Assembly: GCF_037450285.1 (NCBI RefSeq)
Contig: NZ_JAQISN010000001.1
Coordinates: 2,604,001-2,668,000 of the forward strand
Source: Erwinia sp. SLM-02
Lineage (GTDB): Bacteria; Pseudomonadota; Gammaproteobacteria; Enterobacterales; Enterobacteriaceae
Direction: 5' to 3'
DNA: 64,000 nucleotides
Below are positions 44,020 through 52,617 of this stretch, in pieces. The translations under genes were made by a program, and so were the position numbers. Each line of letters opens with the position of its first letter. Positions within the stretch are counted from its first letter, which is position 1. Under the pieces are notes generated by a model. The model was not told the DNA's origin. It saw nothing but the letters and a program-made list of their open reading frames with translations, and did no database searches.

Positions 44020-44445
44020 TCAGTACTCGCGATCTTCAATAAGCCGCTTACCCAGCAGCACGCTGTCAACGGTTTCATAGTCCAGCTTCTCGTAAAAGCC
44101 CTGCACCGCGTCGTTCTCTTCCCGCACCATCACGTGGATCTTCGGGCAACCCCGTGCAATCAGCTTTTTCTCCAGCCGGTTAATCAGCGCGTTGGCAAAG
44201 CCACGGCCCTGATAGTCGGGATGAACGCCAAGATAATAGGCCGAACCGCGGTGACCATCGTAGCCGCCCATAATCGAGCCAACGATTTCGCCACCGACGA
44301 CAGCCACCAGGAACAGGTCAGGATCGTGGTTCTGTTTGCGTTCAATATCCATCTCAGGATCGTTCCAGGGACGTAACAAATCGCAACGCTCCCAAAGGGT
44401 AATCACTTCTTCAAAATCATCCTGCCGAAATACGCGGATTTCCAT
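44020..44445 (-). CDS. ypeA: GNAT acetyltransferase YpeA
   Basis: A 141-residue acetyltransferase identical in length to E. coli YpeA. It begins MEIRVFRQDDFEEVITLWER, with the acetyl-CoA loop in GVHPDYQGRGFANALINRLE. The substrate is not established. The ATG at 44445 gives the family N-terminus; the frame opens 15 codons earlier without support. First gene of the ypeA-yfeZ unit, divergent from amiA. Confidence 0.93.
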   Translation of the reverse strand: MEIRVFRQDDFEEVITLWERCDLLRPWNDPEMDIERKQNHDPDLFLVAVVGGEIVGSIMGGYDGHRGSAYYLGVHPDYQGRGFANALINRLEKKLIARGCPKIHVMVREENDAVQGFYEKLDYETVDSVLLGKRLIEDREY

Positions 44446-44606
44446 GGGAATAGACCTAAGGTTAAGCATAATCTGCTGATTATCACGCATTCTTCTGCTG
44501 GTGCAAGCCTGACGATTGCGTACGGATAAAAAAATAATAAAAACGTCATTAGCATGCTGAAATAAAAAGTAAAAAGATGAAATAGCTCACTTCTCGCCGC
44601 CCGGGC

Positions 44607-44625
44607 ATTGTTACGATATAACAAT
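44607..44625. promoter_or_regulatory. Inverted repeat overlapping a possible amiA -10
   Basis: ATTGTTA-CGATA-TAACAAT, a perfect 7-bp inverted repeat 28 bp before the amiA ATG; TATAAC inside it could be the -10. E. coli amiA is CpxR-regulated, but this is not a clear CpxR box. Confidence 0.35.
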
Positions 44626-44652
44626 AAGCACTTTTTGCTTCAGGATTATCTT

Positions 44653-45534
44653 ATGAAAAAGATTGTTCAGCTCCGGCCACTCAGCTCGCGTCGGCAGTTT
44701 ATCCTTTCCAGCCTGGCACTGATGCTGATGGCACGCAAATCAGTACAGGCTAAGGAGGAGGATGTCACCCTCAGGGTCACCTCCCACCCGCAGCAGGCGC
44801 CAGTTTCACCGCATCCTCCGCGCCCTGCCAGCGGCAAAAAAATTGTGATGATCGATCCCGGGCACGGCGGTATTGATTCCGGTGCGGTGGGGCAGGAAGG
44901 ATCGGAAGAGAAGCATATCGTTCTGGAAATCGCTAACCATATCCGCCATCTGCTGAGCGAGCATCCGCATATTGATGTGCGCCTGACGCGTGAGACCGAC
45001 CATTTCATCCCGCTCGGCGAGCGCGTGGAGATTGCCCACCAGCACGGCGCGGATCTGTTTATGTCAGTACATGCCGACGGCTTTACCAGCCCCGCCGCTA
45101 ACGGCGCTTCGGTGTTTGCGCTTTCCAATCGCGGCGCCAGCAGCACCATGGCGAAGTATCTGTCAGAAAAAGAGAATGCCGCCGATAACGTGGGCGGCGT
45201 GGAAGTGGCCACCAAAGACCGCTATTTGCAGCAGGTGCTGTTCGATCTGGTGCAGACCGACACCATTAAAAACAGCCTGACGTTGGGCAGGCACGTGCTC
45301 AATCAGATCCGTCCGATGCATCACCTGCACAGCCAGCACACCGAACAGGCGGCATTTGCCGTGCTGAAGTCGCCCTCCATTCCTTCCGTACTGGTTGAAA
45401 CCTCGTTTATTACCAATCCGCAGGAGGAAAAGCTGCTGGGAACCACCGCGTTTCGTCAGAAGATAGCCGGGGCGATCGCTGACGGCATTGTCAGCTTTTT
45501 TAATGAGTATGATACGGGCAGGCGCATGGGCTGA
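44653..45534 (+). CDS. amiA: N-acetylmuramoyl-L-alanine amidase AmiA
   Basis: Periplasmic zinc amidase that cuts the stem peptide from murein and helps separate daughter cells. The 293 residues start with a twin-arginine signal (LSSRRQFILSSLALMLMARK), so export is by the Tat route as in E. coli. The catalytic domain Amidase_3 runs from KKIVMIDPGHGGIDSGAVG (zinc His) through the zinc Glu region to FMSVHADGF and VLVETSFITNPQEE. Start at 44653 after AGGATTATCTT. hemF follows after 38 bp, as in E. coli. Confidence 0.95.
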   Translation: MKKIVQLRPLSSRRQFILSSLALMLMARKSVQAKEEDVTLRVTSHPQQAPVSPHPPRPASGKKIVMIDPGHGGIDSGAVGQEGSEEKHIVLEIANHIRHLLSEHPHIDVRLTRETDHFIPLGERVEIAHQHGADLFMSVHADGFTSPAANGASVFALSNRGASSTMAKYLSEKENAADNVGGVEVATKDRYLQQVLFDLVQTDTIKNSLTLGRHVLNQIRPMHHLHSQHTEQAAFAVLKSPSIPSVLVETSFITNPQEEKLLGTTAFRQKIAGAIADGIVSFFNEYDTGRRMG

Positions 45535-45572
45535 GGTATACTCCGTCGGTCTTTATGCTAAAAGGTTAACTC

Positions 45573-46490
45573 ATGAACGTACCTGATATCGCCGTGGTCA
45601 AACGGTTCCTGCTGGAACTGCAGGATAACATTTGCCAGCAGCTGTCCCTGGCGGACGGCAGCGCCAGCTTTACCGAAGACGGCTGGGAGCGCCCCGGCGG
45701 CGGCGGCGGGCGCAGTCGTGTTCTGCGTAACGGCAGCGTTTTTGAGCAGGCCGGGGTCAACTTTTCACACGTTCATGGCGACGCGATGCCCGCTTCGGCC
45801 ACCGCCCATCGTCCCGAGCTGGCCGGCCGCAGCTTCCAGGCGTTAGGCGTGTCGCTGGTGATCCACCCTGAAAATCCTTATGTACCGACCAGCCACGCCA
45901 ACGTGCGCTTCTTTATTGCCGAAAAACCCGGCGCGGATCCGGTCTGGTGGTTTGGCGGCGGTTTCGATCTGACACCGTTCTACGGTTTCGAAGAGGATGC
46001 GGTGCACTGGCATCAGACCGCTTTCGATCTGTGCCAGCCGTTCGGCAAAGACGTCTATCCCCGCTACAAGAAGTGGTGTGACGATTACTTCTATCTGAAG
46101 CACCGCGACGAACAACGCGGCATCGGCGGCCTGTTTTTTGACGATCTCAATACGCCGGACTTTGACAACGGCTTCTGCTTTATGCAGGCGGTGGGCAACG
46201 GCTTCCTGGACGCCTATCTGCCGATTGTCGCACGCCGTAAAGCGCTGGTATGGGGCGATCGCGAGCGTCAGTTCCAGCTTTATCGCCGTGGCCGCTATGT
46301 TGAATTTAATCTGGTGTGGGATCGCGGCACGCTGTTTGGCCTGCAAACCGGTGGCCGTACCGAATCCATTCTGATGTCGATGCCGCCGCTGGTCCGCTGG
46401 GAATATGATTACCAGCCGGAAGAAGGCAGCCCGGAAGCCGCGCTTTATCGCGACTTCCTGCCGGTGAAAGACTGGCTTAAACGTGATTGA
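45573..46490 (+). CDS. hemF: Oxygen-dependent coproporphyrinogen III oxidase
   Basis: Cytoplasmic enzyme of heme synthesis converting coproporphyrinogen III to protoporphyrinogen IX with oxygen. The 305 residues show the family blocks FTEDGWERPGGGGGRSRVL, FSHVHGDAMP, WWFGGGFDLTPFYGFEEDA and KKWCDDYFYLKHRDEQRGIG. Probably co-transcribed with amiA; closed by a terminator. Confidence 0.96.
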   Translation: MNVPDIAVVKRFLLELQDNICQQLSLADGSASFTEDGWERPGGGGGRSRVLRNGSVFEQAGVNFSHVHGDAMPASATAHRPELAGRSFQALGVSLVIHPENPYVPTSHANVRFFIAEKPGADPVWWFGGGFDLTPFYGFEEDAVHWHQTAFDLCQPFGKDVYPRYKKWCDDYFYLKHRDEQRGIGGLFFDDLNTPDFDNGFCFMQAVGNGFLDAYLPIVARRKALVWGDRERQFQLYRRGRYVEFNLVWDRGTLFGLQTGGRTESILMSMPPLVRWEYDYQPEEGSPEAALYRDFLPVKDWLKRD

Positions 46491-46510
46491 ATGACTGAGT
46501 GATTGCGATA

Positions 46511-46557
46511 GTGGAAGGCCGACAGAATTACCGCGAATTCCATCGGCCTCCACTTTT
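46511..46557 (+). terminator. hemF terminator
   Basis: Long stem from GTGGAAGGCCGA (46511) to TCGGCCTCCAC (46553) with one bulged base and TTTT, 20 bp after the stop. Confidence 0.75.
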
Positions 46558-46599
46558 GCTCCGCAACTAAATGAACCTACGGACGCCCTGATTTACCAC

Positions 46600-48879
46600 T
46601 TACAGCGGTGCCGTCTGCGCTTCCACTACCGCCAGCGCCACCATATTCACAATGCGCCGCACCGATGAGATAGGCGTCAGCACGTGTACCGGTTTGGCAA
46701 TGCCCATCAGTACCGGCCCCACCGTCACCCCGTCCGAGCAGGAAACGCGCAGCAGGTTATAGCTGATCCGCGCCGCCTCGACGTTCGGCATAATCAGAAT
46801 ATTGGCCGCCCCTTTCAGCGGGCTGTCCGGCATCAGGTCATTGCGGATACTCTCCACCAGTGCCGCATCACCGTGCATTTCCCCATCGATTTCCAGATCG
46901 GGCGCACGCGCCTTCACCAGCGCAAGGGTTTGACGCATTTTGCAGGCCGCCGGCGCGTCAGAAGCCCCGAAGCTGGAGTGGGACAGCAATGCCACCTTAG
47001 GCTCAATACCGAAGCGGCGCACGGTTTCCGCCGCCATCAGCGTCAGTTCGGCAAGCTGCTCCGGCGTCGGGTCTTCATTGACGTAGGTATCGGCAATAAA
47101 CGTGTTTCCGCTCGGCAGCTCCAGCGCGTTCATCGCCCCGGCAACCTTTACGTCACCGCGGAAGCCAAAAATCTTCTCAACCACGGCATAATGCTCTTTA
47201 TAGTCGCCGATGGTGCCGCAGATCATCGCGTCCGCCTCGCCGCGGTGAACCATAATGGCCCCGATCAGCGTTGGATTACCGATAACCGCGCGCTGTGCCT
47301 GCTGAGGGGAGACACCGCGGCGTTTCATAATCTGATAATACTCGCCCCAGTACTCTTTAAAGCGCGGATCCGATTCATTGTTGACCACCTCAAAATCTTT
47401 CCCCAGCTCGATTTTCAGCCCCAGCTTCTGCAGGCGCATTTCGATCACGCTCGGGCGACCAATCAGAATCGGTTTCGCCAGCCCCAGCGTGACCAGCTCC
47501 TGGGTCGCGTGCAGCACCCGGGCTTCTTCACCTTCGGCCAGCACCACGCGTTTGGGATCCTTGCGCGCCTGTGAGAACACCGGCTTCATAAACAGATTGG
47601 TTTTATAGACAAACTCGGTGAGTTTTTCGCGATAGGCGTCAAAGTCGGTAATCGGCCTGCGCGCCACGCCGGAATCCATCGCCGCTTTGGCCACTGCCGG
47701 TGCAATCTGCACAATCAGGCGCGGGTCGAACGGTTTTGGGATCAGATATTCCGGCCCGAAGGAGAGTTCCTGATCGCCGTAGGCTGACGCCACGACATCG
47801 CTTTGCTCGGCCAGCGCCAGGTCGGCAATGGCGTGCACTGCCGCCAGCTTCATCTCTTCATTAATCGCCGTGGCACCCACATCCAGCGCACCGCGGAAGA
47901 TAAACGGGAAGCATAAAACGTTGTTCACCTGGTTTGGGTAATCAGAACGACCGGTGCAGATGATCGCGTCCGGACGCACTTCCTTCGCCAGCGGCGGCAG
48001 AATTTCCGGCTCCGGGTTAGCCAGCGCGAGGATCAGCGGATCGCGCGCCATTTTTTTCACCATCTCCGGGGTCATCACTTTCGGCCCGGAGCAGCCAAGG
48101 AAAATATCGGCATCGGCAATCACATCATCCAGCGTGCGCTTGCCGCTATCCACCACCGCATAGGCCGCTTTGGTTTCTGCCATATTGGCTTCGCGCCCCT
48201 GATAGATCACGCCTTTCGAATCACAGACCACGATATTGTGCTTCTGCATCCCCAGCGCCACCAGCAGGTTCATACAGGCAATAGCCGATGCACCGGCACC
48301 GGAAACCACCAGCCGCACGTCGGAAATTGTCTTCTTCACCACGCGCAGGCCGTTCAGCACTGCAGCGGTACAGATAATCGCGGTGCCGTGCTGATCGTCA
48401 TGGAACACCGGAATTTTCATCCGCTCGCGTAGCTTCTGCTCAATATAGAAACACTCCGGCGCTTTAATGTCTTCCAGGTTAATGCCGCCAAAAGTGGGTT
48501 CCAGCGCCGCCACAACATCGATAAGCTTGTCCGGATCCAGCTCATCGACTTCGATATCAAACACATCAATCCCGGCGAACTTTTTAAACAGCACGCCTTT
48601 GCCTTCCATCACCGGCTTACTGGCCAGCGCGCCAATATTACCCAGCCCCAGCACCGCGGTACCGTTAGAAATTACCGCAACCAGGTTCGCACGGGCGGTG
48701 TATTTATCCGCCGCCTGCGGATCCTCAGCGATTTCAAGGCAGGGTGCCGCCACGCCGGGAGAATAGGCCAGGGCCAAATCGCGCTGCGTGGCCAGCGGCT
48801 TGGTAGGGGAAACCTGAATTTTGCCCGGAACGGGAAACTGATGAAAATCGAGCGCACTCTGTTTTAACTGGTCGTCCAT
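46600..48879 (-). CDS. maeB: NADP-dependent malic enzyme MaeB
   Basis: Decarboxylates malate to pyruvate and makes NADPH. The 759 residues are the E. coli MaeB length: an N-terminal malic enzyme domain (about 1-430; VSPTKPLATQRDLALAYSPG, LEDIKAPECFYIEQKL, VFHDDQHGTAII) and a C-terminal phosphotransacetylase-like domain (about 430-759; VVLAEGEEARVLHA, MICGTIGDY), which in E. coli is regulatory. Start at MDDQLKQSALDFHQFPVPGK (48879); the frame opens 26 codons earlier. The adjacent catabolic operon reads towards it. Confidence 0.96.
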   Translation of the reverse strand: MDDQLKQSALDFHQFPVPGKIQVSPTKPLATQRDLALAYSPGVAAPCLEIAEDPQAADKYTARANLVAVISNGTAVLGLGNIGALASKPVMEGKGVLFKKFAGIDVFDIEVDELDPDKLIDVVAALEPTFGGINLEDIKAPECFYIEQKLRERMKIPVFHDDQHGTAIICTAAVLNGLRVVKKTISDVRLVVSGAGASAIACMNLLVALGMQKHNIVVCDSKGVIYQGREANMAETKAAYAVVDSGKRTLDDVIADADIFLGCSGPKVMTPEMVKKMARDPLILALANPEPEILPPLAKEVRPDAIICTGRSDYPNQVNNVLCFPFIFRGALDVGATAINEEMKLAAVHAIADLALAEQSDVVASAYGDQELSFGPEYLIPKPFDPRLIVQIAPAVAKAAMDSGVARRPITDFDAYREKLTEFVYKTNLFMKPVFSQARKDPKRVVLAEGEEARVLHATQELVTLGLAKPILIGRPSVIEMRLQKLGLKIELGKDFEVVNNESDPRFKEYWGEYYQIMKRRGVSPQQAQRAVIGNPTLIGAIMVHRGEADAMICGTIGDYKEHYAVVEKIFGFRGDVKVAGAMNALELPSGNTFIADTYVNEDPTPEQLAELTLMAAETVRRFGIEPKVALLSHSSFGASDAPAACKMRQTLALVKARAPDLEIDGEMHGDAALVESIRNDLMPDSPLKGAANILIMPNVEAARISYNLLRVSCSDGVTVGPVLMGIAKPVHVLTPISSVRRIVNMVALAVVEAQTAPL

Positions 48880-49053
48880 TAACGCGTTCCTTTTTCTGTA
48901 GGTACAAACGTCCCAGTATAGAAGTGGCAAAGCAGTGAAAAACTTGAGGCAGCCCACATCGTTGATACCGCGTGGGCGGAAAAACAGGCAGTTCGTGCGT
49001 TAAATGTGATGAGTGAGAGCGGACCGTCTGGTTCAGTCCGCCAGAGCAGCAGG

Positions 49054-50016
49054 TTATTTGGTCATATTCAACAGGGTACGGATATTCTGCGCTGTGGTGG
49101 CGATAATATCGATAGCACCGGTTCGCAGCGCGCCGAGGATCGCCATCGCCTTGGTGTTTTCAGAAGCAACAGCAATAACGCAGGGGATTTTGCGCAGCTC
49201 GTCGATGCTCAGGCCAATCACCCGATCGTTCATCACCGTATCCACATGCTGCCCCTGGGCGTTGAAGAAGTCGTAGCCCGCCACATCGCCAATGACGCCC
49301 TGATTCAGGCTGGCATCGATAATCTCGTGAGGCGTAAACCAGCCCAGTTTCACCATATAGCTGTTTTCGTTCATGTCGCCAATGCCCACCAGCGCCACGT
49401 CAGCCTTGCGGGCGCGGTCCAACGTCTCTTTGATGGTGCCGTTTTGCATGAAGGCATCTTTAAGCGCCCGATTTTCGACATAGGCCGGGGCATACAGCGT
49501 TTCGCTGATACCGCCGAACTTTTTCGCCAGCCGGCGGCTGATATGGTCAGCATTAATCGCATCGCCGGGCCGGTGAGTTCCGCCGATACCGCTGATGAAA
49601 TGGCAGTTGCGATTGGGTACGCTACCGGGATGATCGGCTACGGCGGCCACATTGCGCCCCTGACCCACTGCCACGACCGCGTTATCTTTTAAGGTCTGCG
49701 AAAGATGCATCGCCACCAGCGCCGCAACCTGCCGCCGCTGCTCTTCATCGTCGTGATGGTCAAGCGCAATGAGCGCACGCTGCAGCGAAAAACGTTCGAG
49801 CAGCTGCTGCTCCAGCCGGGTACTGAATACCGGATGATAACGCACGTTGATTTCAACGATGCCCTCTTCCTTCGCACGCTTTAACAGACGCCCGACTTTG
49901 ATGCGGGAGATACCGAACTTTCGCGCAATCTCTTCCTGGGTAATCTCGTCCTGATAGTAAGCGACAGCGATTTCTGTCAGCAGCTCGGTATCCTGAGATA
50001 GCGTGTTTTTTTCCAT
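49054..50016 (-). CDS. SorC-type sugar-sensing transcriptional regulator
   Basis: A 320-residue regulator with an N-terminal helix-turn-helix (ITQEEIARKFGISRIKVGRL, about 25-45) and a C-terminal sugar-phosphate-binding domain of the SorC/DeoR class (GIGGTHRPGDAINADHISRR, VALVGIGDMNENSYM, IAVASENTKAMAILGALRTG). It is the last gene of the catabolic operon, 174 bp after dhaL, so it may have its own promoter. It most likely controls this operon and the divergent isomerase gene, through TGAACA repeats near 55.1 and 55.3 kb (inferred). The ATG at 50016 matches the family; the frame opens further upstream. Confidence 0.87.
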   Translation of the reverse strand: MEKNTLSQDTELLTEIAVAYYQDEITQEEIARKFGISRIKVGRLLKRAKEEGIVEINVRYHPVFSTRLEQQLLERFSLQRALIALDHHDDEEQRRQVAALVAMHLSQTLKDNAVVAVGQGRNVAAVADHPGSVPNRNCHFISGIGGTHRPGDAINADHISRRLAKKFGGISETLYAPAYVENRALKDAFMQNGTIKETLDRARKADVALVGIGDMNENSYMVKLGWFTPHEIIDASLNQGVIGDVAGYDFFNAQGQHVDTVMNDRVIGLSIDELRKIPCVIAVASENTKAMAILGALRTGAIDIIATTAQNIRTLLNMTK

Positions 50017-50097
50017 CCGGGCAGTCGTCTCTCTGTCTGAGTCGTGCTGTTTGCGCAGGGGTATTCCTGCCGCGATCAACGTCAATTATCACACAAA

Positions 50098-50116
50098 GAG
50101 CGGCATTCAGCCGCTC
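50098..50116 (-). terminator. Hairpin between dhaL and the SorC-type gene
   Basis: GAGCGGC-N5-GCCGCTC followed on the minus strand by TTTGTG. A weak or partial terminator that may lower expression of the regulator. Confidence 0.45.
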
Positions 50117-50190
50117 CTGATGCGCGTGACGGGCTGCTAATTTATACCATTTTACGGCCCGCACAGATCGGATTTTTCTTGCCCTGCCGC

Positions 50191-50838
50191 TCAGGCCACT
50201 TCAGCCAGCAGCTGCTGCCGGGCGGTGGCCGCCATCTGTTCCAGCAGCAGGCAGCAGGATACCGCTCCGGCATCCAGCACGCCGCGTGAACGTTCGCCCA
50301 GCCGGCTGGCGCGTCCGATCTTCGCCACCAGTTCTTTCGTGGAGTCACGGCCCTCACGGGCGGCTTCACGCATCGCCTGCAGCATCGCCGGATAGCCTTC
50401 AGCCGCTCGGCGTTCGGCCGTCTCAACCGCCGGGATCAGGGTATCCATCAGGCATTTGTCGCCTACGCCCGCCTCGCTGATATCCTGCAGCTCCGTCAGC
50501 CCCGCCCGCAGCATAGCGGCAAAATCATCAACGGTCAGAGAGGATTTGCTGCGAATATTATCCGCCATCCCCATAAAAAAACTGCCGTACAGCGGCCCCA
50601 TCGAGCCGCCAATGCCTTCCATCAGCGCGTCGGACAGCGTATCAAATGCCTCAGCCAGCGACTGCCGTTCGTTAAGCTTTTCACCACAAAGACTGAAACC
50701 TTTCGCCATATTGATACCGTGATCGCCATCGCCGATAGCCCCGTCAATCTCACTGAGATAGTCACGATTATTTTTAATCACCTTCACCAGTTCGCTGACC
50801 AGCAGGCTGCCGTGCTGCGTTGAAAGTTGCGTCATCAT
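50191..50838 (-). CDS. dhaL: DhaL-type kinase subunit
   Basis: The 215-residue nucleotide-binding subunit of a dihydroxyacetone-type kinase. The Mg-ADP aspartates are in EIDGAIGDGDHGINMAKG (Asp at about 32-40), followed by GGSMGPLYGSFF, GVGDKCLMDTL and the C-terminal GRASRLGERSRGVLDAGA. Its start lies 1 bp after the dhaK stop. No DhaM is in the window, so whether it uses ATP directly or phosphate from a PTS carrier is open. In this operon a tetrulose (erythrulose) substrate is more likely than dihydroxyacetone (inference). Confidence 0.88.
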   Translation of the reverse strand: MMTQLSTQHGSLLVSELVKVIKNNRDYLSEIDGAIGDGDHGINMAKGFSLCGEKLNERQSLAEAFDTLSDALMEGIGGSMGPLYGSFFMGMADNIRSKSSLTVDDFAAMLRAGLTELQDISEAGVGDKCLMDTLIPAVETAERRAAEGYPAMLQAMREAAREGRDSTKELVAKIGRASRLGERSRGVLDAGAVSCCLLLEQMAATARQQLLAEVA

Positions 50839-50839
50839 T

Positions 50840-51841
50840 TTATTCTCCCAGCGTCAGACCGGGTGCCTGTGTTGGCAGGTCAACCAGCTTTTTCAGTTCA
50901 TCATCAAGGGTCATCAGCGTCAGCGTGACGCCCATCATTTCCAGTGAGGTAAAGTAGTTACCCACCAGCGCGCGGTGAACGCGAATGCCTTTTTCGGCCA
51001 GCAGCTTTTCCACCTCCGCATAGTAAATATACAGTTCCATTACCGGAGTCGCCCCCAGGCCAGAGACCAGTACCACTACTTCCGGCGGGGGTGAAGCGGC
51101 CTGCTCGGCAAGCACAAAGTTAAGCATGGTCGCGGCCATCTCTTTTGCGCTCTGGGTCGGGATCACTTCAATGCCCGGCTCACCGTGGTGGCCAATGCCG
51201 ATCTCCATCGTGCCGGGTTCGATATGAAAGTTAGGTTTCCCCACCGCCGGGATAGTACAGGAGCTCAGACCCGCACCAATCGAGCGGCAGCGGTCGATGG
51301 CTTTCTGCGCTACGGCGATCACCCCATCCAGATCGTATCCCTGCGCTGCGGCGGCCGCGCCTACTTTCCACATCAGGATCTCGCCCGCCACGCCGCGACG
51401 CCGCTCAATTTCGCCGATCGGCGCGGATGCCACATCGTCATTCGCCACCACGGTTCTCACGGTAATCCTGGCGGCGGTGGCTTTTTTAATTGCCATTTTC
51501 ACGTTCATATTATCGCCGGCGTAGTTGCCGTACAGGCAGGCCACGCCCGCGCCGCCGTCCGCCGCTTTGAACGCATCAAGGAAAGCCCCTGCCGTCGGCG
51601 AAGAAAACACTTCACCAATGGCTACAGCATCCAGCATGTTTTTTCCCACGTAGCCGAGAAATGCCGGTTCATGGCCGGATCCGCCGCCGGTCACTACGCC
51701 GACTTTACCTGCAACCGGTGCCTGCGGGCGTTTGAGCACTCTTGGATTGTCGGTGGCCTGATAGATGTCTGGATGGGCTTTCAGGTATCCCCGGATAGCG
51801 TCCTCTACAACATAATCAGGATCGTTAATAATGCGATTCAT
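50840..51841 (-). CDS. dhaK: DhaK-type kinase subunit (ketose-binding)
   Basis: The 333-residue substrate-binding subunit of a dihydroxyacetone-type kinase. It has GVVTGGGSGHEPAFLGYVG (His at about 56, substrate contact) and the histidine that binds the keto group covalently in IGIGHHGEPGIEVIPTQS (about 213). It is about 20 residues shorter than E. coli DhaK. AGGAG precedes the ATG at good spacing. Gene order dehydrogenase-permease-SDR-dhaK-dhaL suggests it phosphorylates the ketose made by the dehydrogenases. Confidence 0.9.
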   Translation of the reverse strand: MNRIINDPDYVVEDAIRGYLKAHPDIYQATDNPRVLKRPQAPVAGKVGVVTGGGSGHEPAFLGYVGKNMLDAVAIGEVFSSPTAGAFLDAFKAADGGAGVACLYGNYAGDNMNVKMAIKKATAARITVRTVVANDDVASAPIGEIERRRGVAGEILMWKVGAAAAAQGYDLDGVIAVAQKAIDRCRSIGAGLSSCTIPAVGKPNFHIEPGTMEIGIGHHGEPGIEVIPTQSAKEMAATMLNFVLAEQAASPPPEVVVLVSGLGATPVMELYIYYAEVEKLLAEKGIRVHRALVGNYFTSLEMMGVTLTLMTLDDELKKLVDLPTQAPGLTLGE

Positions 51842-51870
51842 CTGTCACTCCTGTTAGCAAAATTCTGACT

Positions 51871-52617
51871 TCAGCAAATGGTAAAACCGCCATCAACCAC
51901 CACGTTGGCACCGTTCATCATTGCCGCACCGGGGCTGGCAAGGAACAGCGCCGTGGCAGCAATGTGCGCTGGCTCCGCAAACCGACGCAGTGGGATCTGC
52001 TTTTTATGCGCCTCGCCGGCTTCCCCTGCCCAGGCTTTCGCCCCCAGCTCGGTCAACACCACCGTTGGCGAAATCGCATTGACGTTAATGTTGTGCGGTC
52101 CCCACTCCAGCGCCAGCACCTGGGTCAGCCCGACCACCGCCGCTTTGCTCGCGCAGTAGGCCAGATGCTGGGGCAGAGCCACCACGCTGGCCTGCGAGGC
52201 CATATTGATAATGTTGCCGCTTTTCTGCCGCAGGAAGTGCCGCCCCACCGCCTGTGAAACGAGGAAGGTGCCCTTCAAATTGATGTCCAGGGTACGGTCC
52301 CATGCCTCCTCGCTTAAAGATTCCGCGGGTGCCAACAGGGCAACGCCCGCACAGTTCACCGCAATGTCCAGCCGACCAAAATGCCCGACGACCCGATCGA
52401 CGGCCCGATCAACCTCCTGCCGCTGAGTGACATCCACCGCCAGGCCAATTGCGCGATCCGCATCCAGCGCTCTGGCAATGTCGGCTACCGCCGGGTCACG
52501 GTCGAACAGCGCCACGCGTGCGCCATGCTGTAAAAAACATTCGGCAATCGCATGACCAATTCCCGCAGCACCGCCGGTAATGAGGGCCACTTTGCCCGCT
52601 AATTCTGTGCTCATCAT
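51871..52617 (-). CDS. SDR-family polyol dehydrogenase (GolD/threitol dehydrogenase-like)
   Basis: A 248-residue short-chain dehydrogenase with the NAD motif TGGAAGIGHA (14-23), NAG-type NCAG (88-91), Asn113, Ser141, and the catalytic Tyr154-x3-Lys158 (YCASK). The C-terminal block NVNAISPTVVLTELGAKAW resembles GolD-type and D-threitol dehydrogenases, from memory of those families. Its ATG overlaps the stop of the permease gene (ATGA). Together with the zinc dehydrogenase it could oxidise different stereoisomers of one polyol; the substrate is inferred. Confidence 0.85.
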   Translation of the reverse strand: MMSTELAGKVALITGGAAGIGHAIAECFLQHGARVALFDRDPAVADIARALDADRAIGLAVDVTQRQEVDRAVDRVVGHFGRLDIAVNCAGVALLAPAESLSEEAWDRTLDINLKGTFLVSQAVGRHFLRQKSGNIINMASQASVVALPQHLAYCASKAAVVGLTQVLALEWGPHNINVNAISPTVVLTELGAKAWAGEAGEAHKKQIPLRRFAEPAHIAATALFLASPGAAMMNGANVVVDGGFTIC